From: Ettlia oleoabundans
Taxonomy: Eukaryota; Chlorophyta; Chlorophyceae; Chlamydomonadales
Direction of reading: 5' to 3'
Assembly (NCBI GenBank): GCA_019693395.1
Contig: JAAMXP010005448.1
Span: 4,876-22,989, forward strand
DNA: 18,114 bases
Numbering within the stretch: the stretch's first letter is position 1; each line of letters opens with the position of its first letter. Of the stretch, positions 11,001-17,711 are shown in pieces. The translations under genes were made by a program, and so were the position numbers. Below the pieces are notes generated by a model. That model had not been told where the DNA came from and made no database searches. It was given only the letters and a program-made list of their open reading frames with translations.

Positions 11001-12871
11001 GCCTGATCTGCGCCGCATGTTGGGGTACCATGCCTCAGCGCAACATGCTCGTGACGGCCAGGCCAGCATGCTGCAGCTGGTGGTGGAGGCCATCAGTGCT
11101 GAACCGGGGACAGGCAAGCGTTATGGCCCGCCTTGAACCTATGCTACAACCTATTAGTTATCTTGAACCTATGCTACAACCTATTATTTATAATCGCTGA
11201 TGAATCAGCTGCCCATTCCACATTTTTGATGTACGTGCACCCATCCCATGCAGAGGTAGAGTATCGCATGCAAGTGCAAATGCTACCTTTACTGCTTCAC
11301 CTGGACCAGGCAGCGCTGGCCTTCTTGCAGCACTTCTTTGCACCTGCAAACAATGAGCGGGAGGAAGTGAACAGAAGCATCACATCACAAACAGGTGTGC
11401 CATTGCCACCTTTGGTTGGTAGCTAAGTGCCATGCTTAGATGTATGCATCTATTTAGTGCTGGTTTGCATCTCACGACAGTCCTGCCAGCCGTTTTTGGT
11501 TGCTGTCTTCTACAAACATCTCCTTTAGTGATCTTTCAGTGCGACATAATTGTGCACGTGGCCCCTTACAACTGCAGGTGGAGAGCTTTTCTTCCAGCGT
11601 TGTGAGGTGCAGCCCTTTACGTTAACAATCAACTATCGCCCCCACCATGTGGACCTTGCCGCCCTTAGCAGGTGAGTTACTATGGGTATAGTTTCCAGCT
11701 GTGGAGGCCGAAACTTGTATGTGGCCTCACCCACTTCTTCTCGTTTGGCTAACGTTTGGCTAACTTGGCAAGTAAACTGTACAAGCTTAAATTACACTAA
11801 CCACACTGGTGTGTGGGGTATGCAATGTTCTTGCAGCGGCCAACTATCAGAGGTGCTGAACTTGGTGCCCTGGGGGGGCGTCAATTTGCAGTTCCGACAC
11901 CTGCGCTTGTTTGGTATGCAAGGACTGGCGGGTGTGGGTGAGCCCTGTCTCCCACAATAGCCTTCTACTGCGTGCTGTTCGCATTCCTGCAGGCACAATA
12001 AGCTGACGTCCCTGTACTTGCTCTCTGCCCAGCAGACCTGTTTGGGTGTTGTTGTGTGTGGCGCCTACACACCATGTGCTACCAGCCTCCATGAGATGAC
12101 GTTGTACTATTTTGCAGGCACGGCACTGGCATCTGCCTATATCGAAGACATTGCACGCTTTCAGGCTCACCGCTTTGTAGGAGGTTTAGCCCCCATCAAG
12201 TCTATATGCCGAGTGTCCACTGCCGCCGCACAATTAGTAGCTATACCCAAACAACACCTCTACAAGCAGAGTATTGGAGGTAGTTGAGTTTGTAACCCCT
12301 GGCATGCTCGGTTGCACAGACTGTAACCTTGCAAGAGCCAATCTGTGAATTGCACTCAAACTATACATGTAACAGTGTGACATGTCACATGTTAAATGCC
12401 GTCCCTTTCATTCATGCAGGAGTTGGCGGCAGCTTGTCACTAACTTCAATGGTCGATGAGGACTTTCGGCGCCAGATGCAGCGAGGCCTGGCAGGCTTCG
12501 TTCGTGCGGTGGCCTTAGAGGCTCTCAACCTGGGTGCAACTGTAGCAGCAAGCGCAGAGGTAGCCCTGGGAGGGGAGTCGAGCGCCTCCCATACGGCTGG
12601 CATGAAGCAGGCCCTGCGGCAGGCAAGTAAACAGCTCTCTTTTTCTCATTTAGCGTTTGGTCCCAATCAATAGCAACAGCCGTATTGCGCTTGAAACAGA
12701 CGTTGCAGTGTTTTCATTGCACGCCTGCAGGCCAGCACCCATTTGCGCTCATCCTCCAGCGGCCCCAGATCATCGGCACATGCAGCAGCAACAGCCGTGC
12801 GAACTGCGTTACTTGGCGTACGCAACACCTTGGATAAGGACCATGCATTGGAGCGCCGCCTCAACTCTTGA
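2929..12871 (+). CDS. ATG2: Autophagy-related protein 2 (ATG2), intron-rich gene
   Basis: ATG2 is a rod-shaped bridge protein that moves phospholipids from the ER to the growing phagophore and works with ATG9 and ATG18/WIPI (family knowledge). The start is ATG 2929, with an in-frame TAG at 2923, and opens a chorein-like N-terminus (LDVEQLRVSLGRGALELRDV). C-terminal ATG2 signatures are YRPHHVDLAAL, LNLVPWGGVNLQFRHL, MQRGLAGFVRAVALEALNLG and ALLGVRNTLD just before the TGA at 12869. Exons inferred by splice sites and phase: 2929-3111, 3234-3680, 3930-4439, 4640-4852, 5114-5287, 5466-5687, 5779-5931, 6085-6479, 6606-6828, 7052-7304, 7400-7546, 7685-8186, 8241-8272, 8352-8434, 8556-9483, 9596-9637, 9852-9975, 10141-10200, 10398-10441, 10586-11113, 11254-11394, 11578-11671, 11837-11931, 12118-12279, 12420-12622, 12731-12871. 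These sum to about 2,032 residues, in the normal ATG2 range. The least certain boundaries are 3233/3242, 5931 (or 6033), 9483-9852 and 11931. Identity is strong; exact exon ends are tentative. Confidence 0.88.
4270..4279 (+). repeat. Run of ten G in ATG2 exon 3
   Basis: A homopolymer of ten G lies inside coding sequence and encodes part of an Arg-Gly-Gly-Gly-Gly linker. The frame is consistent on both sides in this assembly. The site is prone to slippage and sequencing error, and a length change would shift the ATG2 frame. Confidence 0.9.
5007..5070. repeat. (ACGC)16 microsatellite in ATG2 intron 4
   Basis: Sixteen perfect ACGC units, followed by an interrupted alternating purine-pyrimidine run to about 5088. 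It sits inside the intron between exons 4 and 5 (4853-5113). The His-Ala-Arg-Thr repeat peptides visible in several frames are translations of this repeat, not proteins. Confidence 0.97.
10263..10390. other. AT-rich block in ATG2 intron 18
   Basis: This part of the intron between exons 18 and 19 is markedly more AT-rich than its surroundings, with TATAA-like and TTTGGTTT motifs. TTTGGTTT occurs near both ends of the block (about 10279 and 10363) in the same orientation. No coding potential is convincing. It may be a small inserted element or simply an AT-rich intron body. Confidence 0.4.
11114..11253 (+). other. ATG2: GC-AG intron of ATG2 (intron 20)
   Basis: Exon 20 has no GT donor in the correct phase at its end. 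The sequence ACAG|GCAAGC at 11110-11119 is a good GC-type donor and leaves exon 20 in phase 1. The acceptor CCCATGCAG at 11253 supplies the two bases needed to resume the conserved reading VEYRMQVQMLPLLLHLDQAA. In ATG2 proteins the equivalent block (EYRLRV..LPLRLNIDQ) follows directly, which supports the join. Confidence 0.7.
11132..11186 (+). repeat. Two-copy 30-nt tandem repeat in intron 20
   Basis: A 25-nt sequence beginning CTTGAACCTATGC occurs at 11132-11156 and again, identically, at 11162-11186, giving a 30-nt period. It lies wholly inside the GC-AG intron and looks like a recent local duplication. Confidence 0.93.
11578..12279 (+). other. ATG2: ATG2 exons 22-24: conserved C-terminal core
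   Basis: The three exons read GELFFQRCEVQPFTLTINY, then YRPHHVDLAAL, LNLVPWGGVNLQFRHL and, after the next intron, a helical segment with YIEDIARFQAHRFVGGLAPI. This order is that of the most conserved part of ATG2: the CAD-tip region with PHHVDLAAL and LVNLVPWKG, followed by the EDI...L.GL..IR.L segment. Intron phases agree (1, 2, 1). The donor after LAG (11931) uses GTGTGG and is weaker than the nearby GTGAGC, but only it preserves the frame. Confidence 0.82.
11743..11764 (+). repeat. 11-nt tandem duplication in intron 22
   Basis: GTTTGGCTAAC occurs twice head to tail, inside the intron between exons 22 and 23. It is a minor local duplication without evident function. Confidence 0.9.
12623..12730 (+). 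other. ATG2: GC-AG intron of ATG2 (last intron)
   Basis: Exon 25 ends CGGCAG|GCAAGT, the textbook GC donor, at 12622/12623 in phase 0. The acceptor GCCTGCAG at 12730 opens exon 26, which encodes TAVRTALLGVRNTLDKDHAL and the stop at 12869. This matches the ALLGLRNSLDPE end of plant ATG2. The nearer acceptor at 12653 would make a 31-nt intron and is less plausible. Without this intron the frame would read 17 more codons and stop, losing the conserved end. Confidence 0.72.
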
Positions 12872-13009
12872 TAATTGGAAGTTTGTGTCGTGCCAACAAG
12901 GTTGCTGTAGACCCGCCAGGCTTCATCGATAACCTTGTTCTATGGTTAATAACGTGCATCAAGAAAGCAATCAGTCACGTGTTCCTAGTAAAACAGTCCT
13001 TTTTGGGGC

Positions 13010-13014
13010 TGTAA
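13010..13014 (+). terminator. Polyadenylation signal TGTAA of ATG2
   Basis: TGTAA, the usual green-algal polyadenylation signal, occurs 139 nt past the ATG2 stop and is followed by a T-rich stretch. It is the first TGTAA after the stop codon that I found. The cleavage site would be expected 10-25 nt further on. Confidence 0.55.
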
Positions 13015-13128
13015 ATTTTTCAACAACGATGGTTGACAGTCCCTTACCTCGCGTTCCCTGGGTCGAGAGACAGAGAGGGCGCATGGGGATGGGAAGGAGA
13101 GGTGCATGCTGGACACTGACACTTTGTT

Positions 13129-13141
13129 TAGGCGAAGCCTA
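13129..13141 (-). other. Short hairpin in the 3' region of the antisense LINE
   Basis: TAGGC-GAA-GCCTA forms a 5-bp stem with a 3-nt loop, and overlaps a second possible stem (AGCC...GGCT, 13137-13147). It lies about 12 nt beyond the GTCAA repeat, so it would be in the 3' UTR of the minus-strand LINE. Some LINE reverse transcriptases recognise 3' hairpins, but that role here is inference. Confidence 0.35.
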
Positions 13142-13152
13142 GAGGCTGTTAG

Positions 13153-13170
13153 CTTGACTTGACTTGACTT
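13153..13170 (-). repeat. Short (GTCAA)n repeat at the end of the antisense LINE ORF
   Basis: CTTGA units repeat about three and a half times on the plus strand. On the minus strand the first repeat overlaps the TAA stop codon (13171-13169), so the ORF passes directly into the repeat. This suggests a structured 3' end of the LINE, as with the CAA/CAG tail at 591-637. Confidence 0.75.
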
Positions 13171-13380
13171 ACAGAGCGGATTTGGAGCCAGCGAGGCTCA
13201 TACACGCATTGCGGCGGCGTAGGACATGGCAATCATAGATAAATGCAACAACTCTATTCTGGTCTTGTGACAAAAAGCATGGAATGGATGTGGGCAAGTA
13301 TGGGAGAAACAAATCTGCGCACTCAAAGCGCAGATGGTCGTAGATGGGGCAGTGGAAAACCATGTGATTCTCGTCCTCAA
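13169..13380 (-). pseudogene. LINE ORF2 C-terminal fragment, minus strand
   Basis: The minus strand encodes EDENHMVFHCPIYDHLRFEC, then ADLFLPYLPTSIPCFLSQDQ and FIYDCHVLRRRNACM before a TAA stop. The E-x2-H-x4-C-P-x-Y-x3-R pattern is the second half of the LINE zf-RVT knuckle, and a conserved F-x3-C-x2-R end is typical of these proteins. The first Cys pair of the knuckle is missing because the fragment is cut at about 13378-13382, exactly where plus-strand LINE homology begins. It is a different family from the plus-strand element and from the fragment at 650. Confidence 0.72.
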
Positions 13381-13381
13381 T

Positions 13382-16300
13382 GGCAGGCTGACGCACTGCT
13401 ACGCCTGCTTGATGAGGAGGTGCAGGGTGTGTTCCCTGCATTGCCTCGTGGCGTCAGCCCTGGTTTGGATGGCTTGCCGTACGAGTTCTACATGCGGTTT
13501 TGGACAGCGCTGGGCCCCCTCTTTCTGGCCATGGCTAATGAGGCGTTGCATGTTGCCACTACTGCTGAAGATGGTGGGGAGTTGGATGTGGATTTGCGAG
13601 CTGTGTTGCCTCGTTCCATGCTGGCTGGCTTGATTGTGTTGCTGCATAAGCCTGGTGCCAGGGATCCTAGGGATCTGTCCTGCTACCGCCCCATCACCCT
13701 CCTCAACACTGACTATCGCCTGTTGGCTCGTGTGCTGGCCTCACGTTTGGGGGGGCCGCTGTCCACGGTTCTCGATGTCACCCAGACTGCCTTCATGCCT
13801 GGCCGCTGATTTGGTGACAATGTATTATGCCACCTTGAGGAGATTGCTGAGCTGCAGGATTCCGGCCAGCCGGGCTGTATTACCTTCTTGGACTGGGAAA
13901 AGGCCTACGATAGGGTGGTGCGGAGCTGCTCTACATGGTGCTGCGTCGCATGGGCTTCCCTGCTGTGGCAGTAAGCTGGGTCAAGCTGCTCCTTGCCGGC
14001 ACCACTGCACGTGCCTCGCTTAATGGGCATTACACTGCTGCCTTTTCTGTCCGCAGCGGCATGCAGCAGGGCAGCCCACTCAGCTGCTTGTTGTTTAATG
14101 CTACTGGGCAGCCCCTGGCAGCATCAGTCCGGCGCTTGCAACACGAGGGGGTCATGCGGCCAATCATGCTGCATGGCCTGCCTGCGCCGCCGTGCCACCA
14201 GCATGCTGATGACACCTCCCTACATGGCCAGGGCCCCCAAATGTGCTTGCAGCCATGGAGGGCCCAGTGGAGCTACACCGCCGGGCGTCTGGCGCTCGCC
14301 TCAACCTGACCAAATGCAAGGGGCTGATGTTTGGTGACCAGAGCTCCATTGACCCTGCCACCAGGGTGTGCTCTGTGTGCCATGTTCGCTTCCCGCCGCT
14401 GCAGGAACCAATCCGTCACCTCGGCGTATTTCTGGGTGCGGATGCGGATATTGCTGCCAGCCAGACCTTCCAAAAGGTGCTTGGCTCGGTGCGCACAGCA
14501 GCGGCACAGTGGCGCCAGGTTCAGCTCACGTACCTCGGACGCGCCCATGTCGCCAAGCAGGTGTTGGCTGCCATAGTGGTCTACCATGCATCGTTTGTGC
14601 GGCCGCCGCAGCAGCTGCTACGTCGCATTCTGGCTATCATCTCTGCTTTTGTGGCTGATGCCACCCTCGCTGATGGCGAGGGCGGCGGTGGAATCAGCCA
14701 CCCCAGCCTGTGTGGCGTCTCTGCCATGGGAGGATGGTGGGGTCAGCCTGGTGGATTTGGAGTTGCAGATTGACTGCTTGCAGGCCAAGGTGGCTGCCCG
14801 CTTAATGCACCCTGCCCGCCACCCCTGGAAGGAGCTCATGCGGTGCCGCCTTGCTCACGCTTTTCCCGCCGTTGGCATGGCAGTCTCCGTCAGTGCGGTG
14901 CAGGTGTCGCGTCGGCTTCACCTCGACAGCCGCACCATCGGATACCTTAGGGCTTTGCAGCTCACGCTGCCTCACCGAGTTGTGGACCCGTCTGACCTCT
15001 CTGCGGACCGCGTTCGTGTGGAGCGCCTCTTCCACAACCGGCAGATAAGGCTGGATGGGTTGCCCCTCAACCCAGCAGATCATCCTGCCCTGGTCGACGC
15101 TGGTGTTTTTACGGTGGGGCACCTTATTCGTGCCTTGCATGCGGCGCCCGCTATACCGGCCTTGCAGCTGGTGTGGGGCTGCCTCCCCCCAGTTTGGCGG
15201 GACAGAGCTGGCCAGCCACCGAGCTCTGAGTGGTTGCTATCTCCGGTTGTTAATGGTGGCCAGCGGGTTCTGCATACCCCTCCAGGGGCTGGTGCCCCCA
15301 CTAGGTTGTTTGCAGTGCTCATTGATGGGAGCCTGGGCGACGCCACCCCTGCTCCCACCCCCACCGACATCGCTGCCTGGCAGCCCTGCTGTGTGCTTTC
15401 CTGTCTCTTGCGCCCCACGCAGCCCCGCAGCGGCGAGGCCTTCTACCTCGCTGGCGCCTGGGCTGAGCTGGCACTCGACCCAACTGTGTGAGGGCATGGC
15501 AGCACCTCGCTCTGCTCCTTTACGGTCAAGGCGGCTACGCTGCGCTGCATCCAACTGCGTGCTGCTAGACAAGCCCCTCGCTATTTTGTGCTTGGTGCCG
15601 GCTGCCGCCCTGCCCTTTGGCCCCTCCCTGCTGACCAGCCTGGCCCCTCCAACGCAGCCAGTGGTCTACAGGCAGCGGAGCTGCGTTGGGAGTCCTCCTA
15701 TCAGCGCCGCGTCACCGAGGAACGCCAGCCACGCACCCGGAGCGCTGTTGAATACACGGTTGCCCTGCTTCCGTGCCAGCGCCCGGGTAAGCGATCCCGC
15801 TTGGGGGTGCATGCACGGCTCGCCCTACGGGAGGAACAGCAACATCAGCTGCCAGATGAGCCGCCAGCCGCGGGGCAGGGTGGGCGGCAGCGTTGCCCCT
15901 CCTGCCCTTTGCAGGACGACACCAGCGATGCCGCATCTCCGGTACCCCTTCCTGCCACGGACCCAGCTGCTGCCGTCCATAAGGCGCAGCGTGCTTTTTG
16001 GCAGCGGCTGCGCTCGGCAGACTTGCCTCGCGACCAATACAGTTTGGCGTACCGCCTTGCCCATGCTAGCCTGTATGTTGGCGCCTTTTCGTGCCACATC
16101 AACATGCTGCCTCCACCTGCAGCACATTGCAGCCATGGTGCATGCCAGGAGCAGCTTGAGACTCTCACTATGCCTTTGTTGCATGCCCCGCGGTGGCACC
16201 TGCAGCCGCGTGGCTTTGCAACCTGTTTGCTGCCGTCACCGGCCAGCCTGCCCCACCTGTGCACCCCCTGGTGCTGCTTGCTGACGACCCCTCCCTCTGG

Positions 16301-16725
16301 TCACCAGGGTCCATCTCCTTGCAGTTCCTTTGGACCAACATGCGCGTGTCATTCCTGGCCAGCGTGTGGCGGTTGCGCTGCCAGCGCTCCCTCACCCATG
16401 CCGCCTTTGATGCACAGGCTGTTGCGGGGCGTGTCGTCACAGCACTCCGCACCGCCATCTTGCGGGATTGGACCAGAGTCACACGCGACCTGACCAGGTT
16501 GGACGCCTCCTATTGGGAGTGGTTCAGAAGCAGAGACCCTTCCCTGGATGTGAAAGGAAATTTCAGCAGCGTTGGGCCCACCGGGGGGTTCTTTGTGCCG
16601 TGCAGCAAGCGGGGCCCGGCTCTGCTACCAGCTTGCAGCTTCGCCTGACCCTTGACACGCCGGTACCTGCCCCTGCGCCGGATCCAGCTGCTGAGCCTGC
16701 CCCTGCACCCCTACCACTTGCCTAG
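13382..16725 (+). pseudogene. 5'-truncated LINE ORF2 with reverse transcriptase, dead
   Basis: Motifs in order: LPRGVSPGLDGLPYEFY, then LSCYRPITLLNTDYRLLARV, TAFMPGR, CITFLDWEKAYDRV, SGMQQGSPLSCLLFNA, the catalytic block HADDTSLHG (His in place of the usual Tyr before ADD), LNLTKCKGLMFG and IRHLGVFLG. These are reverse transcriptase blocks of a non-LTR retrotransposon. Later come the thumb and connection (EDGGVSLVDLELQIDCLQAK), a zinc knuckle (CSHGACQEQLETLT then, one frame over, AFVACP) and a Pro/Ala-rich tail. No endonuclease precedes the RT, so the copy is 5' truncated. Lesions: TGA at 13807 and 15489, and frameshifts near 13920, 14235, 14710, 16170 and 16630. The open frames between lesions are still long, so the insertion is not very old. 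Confidence 0.88.
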
Positions 16726-17394
16726 CCGCCGTCGACCGCGCCTGCATCGCTTGCACCTCTGCCGACGAATGCCGCTTGTGGTGGAGCCTGGTGCCGACCA
16801 CACCTGGCCCTGCGCTTCCGCCACTTTCTACAGCAACGTTGCATGCGGTAGCTGTGCTTGCTGTGTCACATCCAACCTTGCCCCCGCCTGCGCCTGCCAC
16901 TGTGCCTAGCCCCTGACCGCTTCCCATGCCTCCCCCATCCACTATGACGGGCCATCATCAGCCCCCAGACTGCCCATACTCGGCTGGAGCCCCGTGGCGT
17001 CCCCTCCGCCACACGCCTCATGGTCCACCATCACCACCACCCTCCCCATTGGACGCCACAGCCTGCTCCCCTACCGCGACACGGCACGACCTCAGCCTTT
17101 CGGCCCAGAGTGCGATCGCCTGCGGGCGCAGCAAGCACAGTCTGCGCTCAGCAGGGCTTCCCTTTGTTTCCATTCCCTCCCTTCGGCTTTGTGCCCAGCC
17201 ACCGGTTGTCCTTGCAGGCACGGGAGGTTTTTCGTCCCTTGCCTTCTTTTTATGTCATCATCCCCCTTACTGTCTGTCCTGGTTCTAGATGCTTGGGGGG
17301 TGGGGAGGGGAGGCCGGACACACGGCATTGAGCTCACGAAGCTCATACTCCTCAGGGCGGTAATGGTTGTGTGGCAGATCTTGGTCTCCTCGAG
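16726..17394. other. LINE 3' flank, no gene seen
   Basis: The open frames here are Pro/Ser/His-rich or antisense and carry no motif I recognise. The left part is probably the 3' UTR of the plus-strand LINE. A G-rich run (three tracts of four or more G at 17295-17310) could form a quadruplex. From about 17310 the sequence may already belong to the element containing the hammerhead motif. Confidence 0.45.
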
Positions 17395-17415
17395 ATTCGG
17401 AGCGGGCAGAAACTT

Positions 17416-17460
17416 TGCTCGCGCGAGGAATCGAACCCGTGACCTTTGGCGAAAAGGTGG
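17416..17460 (-). other. tRNA-like segment with pol III B-box
   Basis: On the minus strand, GGTTCGATTCC (17437-17427) matches the RNA polymerase III B-box (GGTTCGANTCC) and is preceded by AAAGGTCACG, typical of a tRNA variable/T-arm region. ACCTT-TTCGCCA-AAGGT can fold as a 5-bp stem with a 7-nt loop, like an anticodon arm. But the T-stem is mismatched, the spacing between the two arms is one nucleotide, and no D-arm or acceptor stem closes. It is therefore not a functional tRNA; a tRNA-derived SINE head or an internal promoter is the better reading. Confidence 0.45.
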
Positions 17461-17462
17461 CT

Positions 17463-17508
17463 GGCTAGACCGGTTTCGGCCCCCGCCACGGGGCCTTCAT
17501 CAGTAGCC
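17463..17508 (-). ncRNA. Candidate hammerhead ribozyme, minimal helix III
   Basis: On the minus strand: GGCTA (helix I 5' side, 17508-17504), core CTGATGA (17503-17497), an extra A, GGCCCC...GGGGCC as a 6-bp helix II with a 6-nt loop (17495-17478), GAAA (17477-17474), palindromic CCGG then T and C (17473-17468), and TAGCC (helix I 3' side, 17467-17463). Helix I is 5 perfect base pairs, the cleavage triplet is GTC, and all conserved core bases are present. Helix III would be only one or two pairs, as in the minimal hammerheads reported in Penelope-like elements and retrozymes, where the palindrome lets two copies act as a dimer. The extra A before helix II is a deviation. Cleavage is predicted between 17468 and 17467. 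Confidence 0.65.
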
Positions 17509-17535
17509 TTGATGATGTCAGCGCGGAATTCCGGA

Positions 17536-17570
17536 CGAAAGGCGATTTTTCGCACCGAAAGGCGATTTTT
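17536..17570. repeat. Two copies of a 15-nt motif next to the hammerhead
   Basis: CGAAAGGCGATTTTT occurs at 17536-17550 and 17556-17570, a 20-nt period, ending in an oligo-T run on the plus strand. On the minus strand the copies precede the hammerhead by about 28 nt and begin after an oligo-A run. This may be a small tandem repeat belonging to the same element. Confidence 0.85.
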
Positions 17571-17711
17571 TTCCCCATCATCCCTAGTCTGCAGAGAGCA
17601 GAGTCAGTCAGCTCCACCTGGTCAGGACCACATTTTACCCGCAAACCAGCCAGCAACCTCAGCCAGTCACCAGACGGCTCTTGTCCCGCTCCGGACTGAG
17701 CCGCGCCTGCC

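Noticed and set aside
11190..11210. Second hammerhead core (CTGATGA at about 11196)
   Set aside because: No helix II followed by GAAA and no flanking helix I could be found nearby.
13243..13809. 188-residue open frame as an intact RT gene
   Set aside because: Its first 45 or so codons are antisense of another LINE, and it ends at a nonsense codon inside the RT domain.
15055..16284. 409-residue plus-strand open frame
   Set aside because: It is an out-of-frame shadow of the LINE ORF2, whose true reading in another frame carries the conserved residues.
17416..17500. A functional minus-strand tRNA gene
   Set aside because: Only the B-box and an anticodon-arm-like stem are present. The T-stem is mismatched, the spacing is wrong, and no acceptor stem or D-arm can be closed.
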